Shown: positions 1 through 10,750, numbered from the stretch's first letter. The stretch is 64,000 nucleotides of DNA from Bretschneidera sinensis (GCA_023935145.1 CM043699.1:72697638-72761637), one strand, 5' to 3'. Numbers and translations: made by a program. Notes: generated by a model not told the origin, from the letters alone.

Positions 1-365
1 TAACTCTAAGGCTAACACAAAGCATGCTAAAAACAAACAAGAAGGGAAAATGACACCAAGCAGTTCAATGGAAAAAGAAAAAAAAATGTATGGAAACAAA
101 GAGATGCGTTTCCTCCACCCCCAACTTAAAAATTGCATTGACCTCAATGTAAAAGAGAGAGTAAAGGAAACTCCTTTTGTAGCCAAAGGTGCACAGAAGC
201 TGAAAATTGTGCTCCACCATTTGAACTGCTTCGTATATTTGTCCCTGAAAAAGAAATACTAAGTTAATACTAGAAAACAGAAAAAAAAATACGAACAATA
301 AAGAAATATGAAAACAATAAAAGTAAAAGGATATGCTGTGGGGTGCCTCCCATGAACGCTAACTT
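1..365 (-). other. 3' non-coding region of the leftmost gypsy element
   Basis: No coding frame is supportable. Read on the minus strand, positions 365-240 match the 3' regions of the other gypsy elements (CTCATGGGAGGCACCCCAC-like motif at about 339-356, then a CAGGGACAA stretch at about 240). From about 240 leftward it diverges from them. A purine-rich AAGTTGGGGGTGGAGGAAA stretch (about 108-127) resembles a polypurine tract, although the LTR expected after it is not inside the window. Confidence 0.55.
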
Positions 366-2091
366 TTACGTCTTCAGCCAGACGCTCTTATTCCCCCTAG
401 ACAAACATGAACCGAATGCACCAGCAACTGCTTCACTGTCAAATTGGGTGCTTGTATGATTTGAAGAGGCCTCAAGGATGTCATCAGTAACATCTCCAGA
501 TTTTGACTCAATATATGCTCTTGTGAATCTATGGGTGTGGATTGACTCCAATGGATTAAGGTGATGGACCTTTTCCATGGGTGAGTTAATCATATATACT
601 TGGTGGCTCTTATCAACATCCTCTGATTTGTTCGGTGTTGAGATGTGTAATGACTTACCACTTAGTGTCATAATGGCATTCACCTCCTTTAAATTCTTTT
701 GTGCCAGGTTTTGACCATGAGGTGTGGACTAAGCTTGGGAAGGGAACTTACCTCGCTCATTCACACTCAAGGAGCTCATCAACTTGGACACTTGGCTCTT
801 TAGATCCTTATGTTCTTCAATAACCTGCGTAATTAAGGATTTAAGCCTTTGATTAGTCTTATCTTGTGCCTTAATAAAAGCATGCAAAGTTTCTTTTAAA
901 GGACTCCTAGAATGCATGATATTGTGCAGGATATGATCTAGGGGGTTGTGTAGGCGGCTGGTTTTCAGATTTCTAGCTAAGATTGGGGTGATTTCGCCAC
1001 TCCGGACTATAGGTATCAGAGAAGGGTGAAAAAGGCTTCTTGTACATACCTAAGGCATTACATTTTTCCTCATACATCCCTCTCATCTCTGCAAATGTGG
1101 GACATTCTTGGGCAAGATGATCTACCCCGCCACACACAAAACATGGTTCAAAAGACCTTGTATGATTAGCTACGTGTGTTTGCTATAAGCCCTTAGTCTT
1201 TAACACATCTAGTACCCTAGTGAGCATCTCGACCTTGGCCTTAAGGTTATCCTCTTCCCTAAGATGGTAAATTCCACCACCATTTGGGTTCCCTACAGGT
1301 CGTGACCTATTTGTGCTTTCAGAAGCACTAGGTCCAGTCCAAGTGTGAGCTTTTTCAGCAAGCTCATTAAGGTACTCTATGGCCTCATCAGGATCTTTCT
1401 CCAAGAACTCACCATTACACATCATCTCTACAAATTGGCGCTCTCTATATGTAAGTCCCTCATAAAAATAGCTCACTAAGCACTAACTCTCATACCCATG
1501 GTGAGGGCACATATTCAACAACTCCTTAAATCTCTCTCAAGACTGATACAAAGTCTCGCTGTCCTTTTGTGCAAAGGTGGAGATTTGCCTTTTTAAAGCA
1601 TTGGTCTTATATTGGAGAAAGTATTTATTAAAGAAAATTCGAGTCATCTCAGTCCATGACCCAATAGATCGTGGTCTTAGTGAGTATAGCCAACTCTTAG
1701 CTCTATCCTTCAAAGCGAAAGGAAAGAACTCAAGCTTTACAATGTCATCGGTTTCATCTTGACTATGAAAAGTGGCGACTACTTCCTCAAATTCTCTAAT
1801 GTGCACCTATGAGTTTTCATTGTCCAAGCCATGAAACGTAGGCAGTAATTGTATCATCCCTATTTTAAAATCTAGATGGCGAGCATTGGCTGAAAACATG
1901 ATGCATGATGGTGTGGCTGTGCGTGTAAGGTGGAGATAATCTTGAAGGGTCCTAGGGGGTTAATCTTCATGTTCACTCATCTCTTCGGGACTAGATGGGT
2001 TGTCAAATAAAGGATTTAGAAAAGAATTTAATTCTGACTCTAACACAGGCTTACAAGTAAATCTACCCAAAGTGTCTCTATATCGGAGCAT
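366..2091 (-). pseudogene. gag: Ty3/gypsy gag, broken, fused to a short pol tail
   Basis: Read on the minus strand from an ATG at 2091 (MLRYRD-like, matching the gag start at 49339). The Retrotrans_gag core is clear at 1806-1537 (HIREFEEVVATF, FALKDRAKSWLYSL, FFNKYF), followed by 1476-1183 and a CCHC knuckle at about 1146-1105 (CX2CX4HX4C), then a region ending KSLHI-TPNKSEDV near 600. Beyond that it leaves gag homology and continues as about 80 residues unlike the gag of the 49339 element, ending VWLKT-stop at 366. Several in-frame stops and frameshifts break it. It would have formed the virus-like particle coat. The direct gag-to-tail join marks a large internal deletion of pol. Confidence 0.82.
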
Positions 2092-2279
2092 GCAAGATCA
2101 TAAAGTAATAAAGATAAAATACTATAAAAAGAAAGAATAAAACAAAATAAAATTAATGCAGCATGCTAAAAGAGGGAACGAAGTTACTGCCTTTACAAAC
2201 TACTGAAAAGAAAAATTATCCAAAATTCTTCTACCATCATGTCTTAAGGTTGACAATCTTCCTTGTACTTAAGCGCGTC

Positions 2280-2297
2280 TCCCTGGCAACGGTGCCA
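2280..2297 (-). other. Primer binding site, tRNA-Asp type
   Basis: Minus strand TGGCACCGTTGCCAGGGA, an 18-nt match with two differences to the tRNA-Asp complement TGGCGCCGTTGCCGGGGA seen intact at 63742-63759. It lies five bases inside the 5' LTR and fixes the element's orientation. Confidence 0.85.
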
Positions 2298-2302
2298 AAA
2301 TT

Positions 2303-3423
2303 TGGTTACGCCCAAAGAGTAATGCGGTTGTTGTAGCACGGCTTTGGGGTGTCGATTCCACAGGAAAAAAAGTTAACTACAAAAGAAGGTGAAGACCATA
2401 ACACAAACGATAAAGATTTAAGTGAGAAAATATGAACTTTTGGTAGTGAAGTAATTGTGTAAAATAGATTGTAGAATATAATCTATCCTATAGGTTTATC
2501 AAGAAACGACAATATATCTTTGTTGACAATATTACTGTAACGGACAAACCTAAAAGCTAGATTTACCATACTCAATTATACCCAAACAATCTTGACATAA
2601 GAGAAGCATGACAAAATTTATATCAAGGAGAAAGATATAATCACCAGAATAGATAAGATCTTATAATTAGATAAAGAAGTAAATCATGGCAATTTTTTGA
2701 TAATAAATTCTTATTACAACTTAATCAAATAAGGGAAGATAGGAACAACTACACCTAGGGATTCATCCCTTCGCCTTTCTTAGAAGTTAGTTAGCCATGG
2801 TGTTCATGGCAAAACACTTTTATGGATGAGAGCTGTTGCCTTGAGTTTTTTTGGCCTTTTTTTCCACAACAAGATCTCCCCTCTCTTAAACCCTAAGTGA
2901 CTTATTTATAGTACAAGGGTCCAAGGGTGTTCTTGGGTTTAATCTAATGTTTAAAACCCTAATTAAAGTCAAACTCGGAGATACAATCCCGTGTGCACAC
3001 TGCTGTGCTGCTTTATGGGCGCTGCAGTGCTGGGTATGATTTGGCTGGGTAAACTTCTGGGCACCGCGGTGCTGGCTGAGGAGCACCATGGTGCTCACTG
3101 ATTGTTCACAACATTAAGGTTTCTATGCACCGCGGTGCTGGCTGAGGAGCACCGTGGTGCTCACTGATTGTTGATTTTCTTCATGCTTTGCCTCTCCGCA
3201 GCCACTCCTATGCTTCGTCGTGCATGAAACCTTGGTGCTTTTAAACAAGGATCGCTTCTTCTTCTCTTTTGACTCGAAATACCTGAAAATGCACTGGAAT
3301 AAGTTAGTGGTCCAATAATTTTACTTAAGAGTTATCAACACATAAAAGTGCAATAAAGACCGAGAAGAATCATAAAATGCTAACAATTAAATATCGTTTA
3401 GATGCATTTTATAGCTCTTATCA
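2303..3423 (-). repeat. 5' LTR of the leftmost gypsy element (TGATAAG family)
   Basis: 1,121 bp, TG...CA termini; on the minus strand it begins TGATAAGAGC and ends GTAACCA. It matches the split LTR at 23471-30528 at both ends but lacks a segment of roughly 180 bp near 2485 that the other copy and the related LTR at 47936 contain. A GC-rich block at about 2990-3175 holds palindromes (see repeat entry). A TATAAATA-like sequence lies downstream of that block on the minus strand (about 2905-2915). Confidence 0.88.
3061..3172 (-). repeat. 66-bp tandem duplication with GAGCACC palindromes in U3
   Basis: Two near-identical units start at 3061 and 3127 (GCACCGCGGTGCTGGCTGAG...). Each holds GCACCGCGGTGC, a perfect 12-bp palindrome, and a GAGCACC-N2-GGTGCTC unit; the first of these (3081-3096) is a perfect 16-bp palindrome. 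It sits upstream of the TATA-like box of this LTR. Confidence 0.8.
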
Positions 3424-4570
3424 GTGACCAATGGATATTTGGTAGTGATCAAGGTAGTAATAAAAGATGGACTTTATGAGATGATCGGTGAAATAGAAAC
3501 CAAGGATCAAGCAGCAAGCTAGATGGCTGAGATGGATAGGGCAGCCCATTGGCACACTCGCTTGGGACATATGAGCGAAAAGGGCCTGCAAGTTCTTAGC
3601 AAGGATGGTCTACTTGGAGGAGACAAAGTAGAGAAACTGGATTTCTGTGAGAGTTGCATTCTTGGGAAGCAACACCGGGTCAGCTTCAACACCGGAGTGC
3701 ACAAGTCTAAGGGCATTCTTGACTACATTCATTCAGACCTTTAGGGACCAGCAAGAACACCAACACAGGGAGGTAACTTTTACTTTCTGTCTTTAATTGA
3801 TGAATATTCAAGAAAAGTGTGAGTTTATTTACTTAGAAATAAATCAGATGCCTTGAATAAATTTGTTGTGTGGAAGAAGTTACTGGAGACTCAAACGGGG
3901 ATAATGGCTTAGAATTTTGCAATAAGGATTTTGATAAATTCTATGAATTAAATGGCATTCTAAGATATAGAACTGTTGTAAAAACACCTCAGCAAAATGG
4001 AGTTTCTGAGAGGATGAATAGAACCCTTATGGAAAAGGTTAGGTGCATGTTAATAGGATCTGGTTTACCAAAATATTTTTGGGGAGAAGCTGTGGCTACT
4101 GCTGCATACTTGGTAAATAGATCACCCTCTAGAGCTTTAGAGCTCAAGACTCCCATGGAAATGTGGAGTGGGCAACCCCCTAAATTAAGCAACCTTAGGA
4201 CTTTTGGGTGTGCTGCATATGCACATCAAAAGGAGGATAAACTGAGCCCAAGGTCTAGAAATATGTATTTTTAGGATATGGTGATGGGGTTAAGGGATAT
4301 AGGTTGTGGTCCTTAGAAAAGAAGGGCATGAAACTCATAATAAGTAGGGATATTAGTTTTAATGAATTGTTATTTCCCTACTTGGAGAAAACTAACCCTA
4401 CAGGGGCTAGTGAGCAAACTAGTCCGGAATTTGTGGAGCATCGCATCAAGGAGAGTTCGGTTCAGGTATAGCAAGGAAGGCAAGAGGGTTCGGACCAAGT
4501 AGAGCCCATTAATGAAGGCCATGCTCAGGGCACTCAAGAAGAGGCTGAACTAGAATAGGTTAATACAGCA
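3424..4570 (+). pseudogene. pol: Ty1/copia pol fragment (GAG-pre-integrase and integrase core)
   Basis: Plus-strand copy of the region encoded at about 20270-19090 by the copia element at 16455-22715. It includes the GAG-pre-integrase motif (HWHTRLGHMSEKGLQVLSK, from 3550), a CESC...GKQHR zinc-finger end, the start of the rve core (DYIHSDL at about 3721), and PQQNGVSERMN with the catalytic Glu (3989 onward). Stops at about 3742 and 3822 and a 25-bp deletion near 3898, relative to the sister copy, destroy the frame. The deletion removes the segment before the second catalytic Asp, but the DNG itself survives as GAT AAT GG. The left end is cut by the LTR at 3423 and the right end joins gypsy 3' sequence near 4570. 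Confidence 0.85.
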
Positions 4571-5919
4571 AGTTAGTGCTCATGGGAGGCACCCCACAGC
4601 GTATCCTTTATTGTTATTCATATTTCTTGTTATTGTTATTTTTAGTACTTTTTGTTTTCTAGTGTTACTTTAGTATTTATTTTTTAGGGACAATGCGTAC
4701 TTCAGTTCAAGTTTGGGGGTATGCTGTGAGCCATGCCAGTCCAGCTAGTTCTCCATCTCCCAGGTCAGCTCTTTCCATATTATTCACACATTGGGGGCAA
4801 TGTGTAATTTAAGTTTGTGGGTATAGGAGACACATTACACACACTTTGTCCTAATTTGTTGTTGTTTTTTCTTCGTTTTAAAGAGAAGATAAATGCATGT
4901 TCATGTTATTTTGAAATTTTGTTGATCTAAACAAATACTGTGATGTGATGTCATTGGTGAGCTTAAAATCTTGAACATATGATATGATGATAGAATTTTA
5001 AAATTTAGTTACTTACTTTAGGCATTTGAGAATTCACATGTTTGATCTAATCAGACACGAGCACATTAGCACAAAATTGTGTGAGGTATGACATGTGATT
5101 TTAATGTGTATGTTTGCTGCTCTTAACTGAAACTAGATGACTTGTTGGATTAACACTTTGGCATAGAAAAGTATAATTTTTTTTAATGATCATCAATAAA
5201 CTTTCCACTGAGTAACTGGACCTCTTGCCTCAGTAAGCAGTGAGTGTTCACGTCAAAATGTGGGAATTTTATTCATAATGATCATTGCAAAACTTTTCAC
5301 TGAGTAATTGGACCTCTTGCCACAGTAAGCAATGAGTGTTCACGTCAAAATGTGAGAATTTTCCTTGGTAACATTAAGGCCAGTTTAGTTTTGTAGCCTT
5401 TTTTACTCGAGTTAGTAAGTCCTTAGGGGTATCTTTACACCTAATGCCCTAAAATCATCTGGTTTGGGAGTCATTAACTTAACACTCGCTACATGGGTCA
5501 ATTAGAAAGCTTAAGGGAACTAAACATAGCAAAGCCTTATAATAAATGAGAGAAGAAAATAAAACTATGCCATCATTGTTCATTTTGATGAGAAATTCTG
5601 TGAATCTTGAGACATGAAGACATTGCACATTGAAGTTATTTGGAAGCCTCATCTTTATATGCTAATTCACTTTACATTGAGTCAGACTTGTGATGCCTTA
5701 GCTTGCCTTTTGTAAGTAATTAGATTTTAAAATCCCTATTCATTGCGAAGATGGGTTTATATTTTAAGCTTGCTCATGAATGAATATCATGGTTTTGTGT
5801 GCTACTTAAATTTTTGGACACCATGAATGATTGATTTATCTTAGTGTTCTTTGTTTTTCATTTAGTTTTTTTTTTTTTTTTTTGCTAAGAGACTAGCAAA
5901 ATGTAAGTTTGGGGATATT
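4571..5919 (+). other. Non-coding 3' module of the TGATGAG gypsy family
   Basis: No ORF of note. Landmarks in order are: GGGAGGCACCCCAC (about 4587), AAGTTTGGGGGTATG (about 4710), AAGTTTGTGGGTATA (about 4813), the 92-bp tandem pair (5185-5365), a T-run (5866-5883), and AAGTTTGGGGATATT immediately before the LTR (5905-5919). The last is the expected polypurine tract position. The same order occurs in the three other copies in this window. Confidence 0.75.
5185..5365 (+). repeat. 92-bp tandem pair in the 3' non-coding module
   Basis: Units begin at 5185 and 5277 with AATGATCAT and each contains GAGTAA-TGGACCTCTTGCC-CAGTAAGCA-TGAGTGTTCACGTCAAAATGTG. The same two-unit arrangement is at about 27618-27800, and reversed at about 56120-56300 and 60990-61170. 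Confidence 0.85.
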
Positions 5920-6891
5920 TGATGAGTGCCAAATATTGCATATTTTGGCCCCTTAATTTACATTTGTTAGCTTAGGAATTTGTTACTTTGAGTTGTTTTT
6001 TCGTTATTTTACAGGTCTACAAGCACTTGGAAAGGAGTTTCACTAAATTGCCAGAATTTGCCCGTACAGATCAGTCATTTTTGCAGATTAAACTGTATTG
6101 ATTCAAGAAGAACCAGGAGATAAGCCATATATGCTTAAAAAGATCCAGTTGTCTATTTTTTGGGGAATTTTACGGCTCATAAATGTGATTTTTCTAGAAA
6201 AAGTTATGGCAGTTTTAGTAGACAAAGGTCAGGCTATGCGTGATTTCAGCGTGGCAGAAGTGATTTTTGCAGATTAAACTGTAATGATTCAAGAAGAACC
6301 AAGAGATGAACCATATATTCTTAGAAAGATCCGGATGTCTATTTTCTGAGGAATTTACGGCTCGTAAATATGATTTTTTAGAGAAAGTTATGGCAATTTT
6401 AGTAGACAAAGGCCAGGCTGTGTGGGATTTCAGCGTGGGTAGAAGTTTTGAAGGGCATGTGAAGGCTTAAATCCCACATCCCACATCAGATTGGAAACAA
6501 ATTGCACTCATGGAGTTCCCCTATAAAAGCCCCATTTCACTTCATCAAAAATGGTGCAATCCGAAGGATTTCTGTGTGCAATCTAGAAGGCTTTGCTACC
6601 AAAGGGGGAAAGCGCCGCACAACAGCTGCGAGTGGAATTTCTCTATCCATGTATTGTCAGTTTTAATTTATTTCTTTTGAGTTTAAAGTTTTATGTTTAG
6701 CACTTTAATTGTGAAATTTAGTTTCATAATCATGAGAGGCTAAAACCTTCATCTAAGGTTGAAGATGAAGCCCCGCCATTGTTTGGCATAATATTTTCAG
6801 ATATGTTCGTACAATTCTGATATTTGTAGTATTAATGTTCTGTTTCAATTGTTTGAGTAAATTCTTATGATTGACTATGTTTAAATTGTTC
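5920..6891 (+). repeat. Truncated LTR of the TGATGAG family
   Basis: Starts TGATGAGTGC right after the polypurine tract and matches the reverse complement of the array LTRs (54164-55556) until about 6891, about 970 of roughly 1,390 bp. It contains a 186-bp U3 duplication (6078-6263 and 6264-about 6440), a TATA box at 6532-6538, a GGCTTTGCTACCA block, and the family hairpin (about 6749-6768, here imperfect). Confidence 0.82.
6078..6440 (+). repeat. 186-bp tandem duplication in U3
   Basis: TTTTTGCAGATTAAACTGTA recurs 186 bp apart, at 6078 and 6264. The array LTRs hold the same duplication with a 188-bp period (55193/55381 and 60066/60254), so it predates these insertions. The LTRs at 23816 and 28352 have a different U3. 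Confidence 0.8.
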
Positions 6892-7652
6892 AAATATGCC
6901 AACAACTCCCGTTTGGACACACCAGAACATGTTCACAATTCTGAACCTATGGACAATGGGTTGATAGAGTTATTTTCCTAATGTTGCGAATCATTAGAAA
7001 AAATAATATCTACATCACTCTTAAGAGTACAACCACTAGATTACCTTTGTTACGCATGCATACGATTTCTACAAATCCGGTTGCACCCTGCCAATTTCTA
7101 TGATCTGCTTTGTCCAAGTGTCACAGTGTTACAGAATGACTTTGTCATATTTCAGATGACAACAAGTTCCCAAATACGTTGGAATTAACTAGTTCGTACC
7201 CTCGTATCCTTATAAATTTCAGTCGTGTTTATGCTCTTCTTGTGGCATTCCACGACCTACACCAACCCCCAGTTCAAATAACTGAGTTTTTCCATTCTAT
7301 CATACTAAGTTGGCGAATTTTGTTCTCATCGTAGGCCATAAGTGAATGGTAAAACTTTCTATACCTCATTCGTCCGAGCTTTAGAGTATGCAGACTACCT
7401 TGTTACCTCTCTAGTGGCATCTCACTTTTAGATGTATTTAATTAGAACATTATGTGTCTTGTAAGGACATATCTTTTTTTGTAGCTTTTGTACACAAATG
7501 AAAATGTAATGAGATGATCACAATGTTGGCATATTTTATAGTGTCCACACTAGATCATTACTCATGGCTGGAACCAACTTCAACAAGAGTCATAGTCCTT
7601 GACAAATGACACAACTCTTCTAAAAGTTGTATCCTTGTTGAAAAGTCACTAA
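6892..7652. other. Unassigned AT-rich sequence left of the chromovirus
   Basis: No coding homology or RNA gene is seen. Joined across the chromovirus insertion it continues at 15720, where a CTATAAATAG box appears 15 bp past the duplication. The combined sequence could be an old LTR or promoter-bearing repeat, but I find no second copy here. Confidence 0.35.
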
Positions 7653-7924
7653 TGTACTGTAATATCCGTATTCGTAAAGTAAGGGTAAAGAAGTAGTTTA
7701 ATAAATATGACATGAAATTAAAATAAAATATATGTGAAAGGTTTATTATTTAAATAAAACAATTTTTAAAAAAAAGACTCGACGCGTAGAGGCATAATTA
7801 CAAAGAAAATGGAAAAACAAAAAGTTGCCACCTGTTGCCAAAAGAAAGAAAAGGCATGCATGTAAGACACCTTTCAAATTCGTGGCAAAACAAATGGGGT
7901 AAGGGTGCTGAGACTTCACTTTTA

Positions 7925-7957
<33 letters not shown>

Positions 7958-7969
7958 ATATATATATAG
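7925..7969 (+). repeat. (CA)n followed by (TA)n microsatellite
   Basis: About 15 CA units then about 6 TA units. The matching site in the 3' LTR (13924-13954) is pure TA, so the tract has changed composition since insertion. Confidence 0.9.
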
Positions 7970-8747
7970 AATTTAAGTTTATATTATTTATTACTTTCCA
8001 AATCCTGTTTGGTTTTCTTCATTTTACAATTCAAATTACTCTATTTCTCTAAACACTTGAGGACCAAAAGAAAAGTTGAAAGAGTAAAATTTTGAAGCGG
8101 TTTATGGAAGAATTTTATAGAGAGGCACGAGAAGCTTTAAGAAAAACAAAAGTTAATAATGTAAGTTTTATTTTTGAAATTTAGCATACATGAAATTTCC
8201 TGAAATTCAAAGTGGGAATTTTCAAAAGGTGTGAATTATGGAAGAATTGAAGAATAAATTAGAGATTTAATATAAATATTATGTTAGGTGTTGACGATCA
8301 ACAACCGGGGGAAATTGCTGAGACGAACAGGAAATGCAAGAAGGCGATCCACGGGTAGCTCTAAATACTACGTGGTGAGTTAGATTTACTTTAAGTATCC
8401 AAGAAAAATATGAAATATATAGTGATAATATTAGAATAAATTATTAACTTATGATTTGGTGATAGATGAAAGTTGGTGGATATATATAATAAGAATAATG
8501 GATGAGTCGATTTAATAATAAAAGCGATAAGAGAAATTCTTGATGAGCTATGGTTGATAATTTGATATGATATAGGAGAAGAAGAAATCAGTGAAATTGA
8601 TCAAATAGTAATTTGAGAAAAGGCAGGATAGCTAAATTAAATGTCTGAATACATGCTTGTTTTTATATTATTATTCGTATGCATATTTTATATCATTGTT
8701 CATATGCATATGCATGAAATAAAAGAACTGCGAAGGGGTCGGTCTAA

Positions 8748-8859
8748 ATGAAAAACCGTGATAGCTGGTATACGCTTGAAATAAACGAAAACCGTGACAG
8801 TTGGTATACGCTGGAAATAAATGAAAACCGTGACAGCCGGTATATGCTGGTAATAAAAG
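8748..8859 (+). repeat. 36-bp minisatellite, three units, in the 5' LTR
   Basis: Units read GAAAACCGTGACAG-(C/T)-GGTATACGCTGGAAATAAAT with substitutions, flanked by GAACTG-GAAGGGG-CGGTCTAA on both sides. The 3' LTR copy has four units. Confidence 0.9.
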
Positions 8860-9660
8860 AACTGGGAAGGGGCCGCTCTAAGATAAAAACAAGTCAACAT
8901 GTGGGAAGACATCCCCTAATAATAATTCATGCATTGCATCTGTTTTAAATATTGATTGTATTACTGAAATGCTGAAGTGTTGTTTGTTATTGTAAATTTA
9001 TTTATAGATGAATGAGTCTCACAGAGAGACAGTTATGGTGAGAAATAAACATAAAAGTATGATATGATAAGTACTATCCAAATGGTAGACTATATGCTGT
9101 GAACCTCATAACGAGGTAATTATGAGATAATTGATGGTCTTAAGGTGAACAAATATATAAGAAGAAGAGATTGATAGAGAATGAGACTTATAATATGTGT
9201 AGTGATAGTAGAATGCTATTATCAAGTTATATGAGATATAAATGATTAAATATTAAAAGACTATTTATACAAGTTGAATACTTCTAGTAAATTTAATTTA
9301 TTGAGCTTGTGAAGCTGATCCCTCATTGTACAATGATTTTAGGTAGCAGGCAGGACAAATAGTTTGGTGAGTTGAGGTTCAGACGAAATTATTTTATGTA
9401 AGCCACGTACGTGTCCACATGCTCAGACTAATGAGAAAATAAAATAAAAATTTATTTTAAATATTCATGCATATTACGTTGTATGTAATGTTTAAGTCAA
9501 GATCCAAATGATGTATCTCCCCTGTTAAATGATGTATCTCCCCTGTTGAGGGTTGAGAATTGATGTAAAAATTTCTGTTAGTATTTTTTTTCTTGTTGCA
9601 TATATGTGTCGTGCTGGGATTTTCAAAATGTAACAACACTGTCTTGGGGGTGTCGTTACA

Positions 9661-10750
9661 ATTTTGTTATTAGAGCATTAGGTTTTATGATTCTGTAGAT
9701 TGCATAAAAAGTAAGAAAGTGGAAGATTAAAATAAATTATATTTTAATAGTCTGAAGACGACACGAGGACGTGTTAGAGCTAGAGTTAGAGTTGTTGATT
9801 TGAGAGGGCGTGGTAGGCCCTCAATATTTTGACAAGTCGAGGTTGAATCTGAATATGTGGTTCATAGAAGTGAACGTGTTGACAATATAATTGATACTAG
9901 TAAAGGTGTGAAAGAATCTGAAGTTGAAAGAGATGAGCTAAGATAAGCTCTTACACATGCTCTTGAGAAAATAAATGTAACATATAATAGAGTTGAGAGC
10001 CTATAACATAGGCTTGATGAACAGGCTAGGGTAGTGCCTGAGGTTGTTGTAAATCCAGTAATAGTAAATGTTAAAAAGGGGAATAGTGAGTTTATACACG
10101 AGATACAGAGAGATTGTTTTGTAAGATATATTAAGTTGAATGCCTTGTTGTTTAAAGGATCTATGAATCTTTTTAAGCCTCAGTTTTGGGTGAAACATGT
10201 AGAGAGATTATTTGATATTCTACCAATGACGGACAGGCAGAGGGTCGTTGTTACTACATTCAAGTTAGAGGGAGAGGCCTTAAAATAGTGGGAGGATATT
10301 CTTCTTAAGGTAAGTGTTGATGTTGATGGACCCTTAACCTGGAATAGATTTAAGGAGGTTTTCCTTGATAAATACTTTCCTTATACTTTTAGAGCCCAAC
10401 AAGAAAGAGATTTTATTAATTTATAACAAATGTATTGATTATGACTCAGTATGATAGGAGATTTGTGGCTTTGTATCGAAAATGGTAAACCTAGAGGAGA
10501 AGATGTGTAAGAGGTTCACATGTGAATTACATTTTGAGATTAAATCGAAACTAATTTACATGAGGCATATGAATTATGTTACATTGGTGAATATAACACT
10601 TCAGATTGAGAAGGATGTGATGGAAATTAGAGGTAGGAGGAATTGGCAGAAGAGGTCTAGATTTGAGGAACCCATAGGTGGTACTAGTATGAGCGTGCAG
10701 GGTGGGAGACCACCCAGAGGAGGCGTTCCTTGTCACAGGGAACTTTAGTA
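9661..10750 (+). pseudogene. gag: Chromovirus gag, broken
   Basis: The leader and N-terminus (9661-10030) are degraded. The Retrotrans_gag core is readable at 10034-10390: KLNALLFKGSMN, WVKHVERLFDILPM, KLEGEALK then a stop in the tryptophan-rich motif, WEDIL, and FKEVFLDKYFP. A further piece at 10482-10748 (MVNLEEKMCKRF..., IEKDVMEIRGRR) corresponds to the C-terminal part before the zinc knuckle. Several stops and shifts are present. The coding role is the particle coat protein. Confidence 0.82.
9665..9676 (+). other. Primer binding site, initiator tRNA-Met type, degraded
   Basis: TGTTATTAGAGC starts four bases after the 5' LTR and differs from TGGTATCAGAGC at two positions. The following CATTAGG is typical of chromovirus leaders. 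Confidence 0.7.

Larger units (their letters stand above)
1..3423 (-). mobile_element. Non-autonomous Ty3/gypsy element with 5' LTR, 3' end outside window
   Basis: Minus-strand element: the 5' LTR lies at the right (2303-3423), then a tRNA-Asp-type primer binding site, a broken gag, and a 3' non-coding stretch running off the left edge. Gag joins almost directly to a short pol tail ending VWLKT-stop near 366, so protease, RT, RNase H and integrase are absent. The right flank (from 3424) is copia pol sequence, so the element inserted into a copia copy. The predicted duplication is GTGAC (3424-3428), but its partner is outside the window. The LTR family also occurs as the split solo LTR at 23471-30528. 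Confidence 0.85.
4571..6891 (+). mobile_element. 3' remnant of the TGATGAG non-autonomous gypsy family
   Basis: About 1.35 kb of non-coding 3' internal sequence followed by an LTR truncated at about 6891. It is collinear with the 3' parts of the elements at 23816-29563 and in the 54164-64000 array: GGGAGGCACCCCAC box at about 4587, polypurine-like runs at about 4708, 4813 and 5905, and a 92-bp tandem pair at 5185-5365. No coding part remains; its place is taken by copia pol sequence. Confidence 0.82.
7658..9660 (+). repeat. 5' LTR of the chromovirus
   Basis: 2,003 bp from TGTAATATCC to GTCGTTACA. Internal landmarks: a (CA)n-(TA)n tract at about 7925-7969, three 36-bp minisatellite units at 8748-8859, and a GATGTATCTCCCCTGTT repeat at about 9508-9546 (two copies here, one in the other LTR). 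Confidence 0.92.

Noticed and set aside
3424..6891. A single intact chimeric copia/gypsy element
   Set aside because: No 5' LTR or primer site of the gypsy family is found to the left in this window, so only a junction can be claimed.
8748..8912. Regular 36-bp repeats suggesting a CRISPR-like array
   Set aside because: Units are directly tandem with no spacers and lie inside an LTR of a plant chromovirus.
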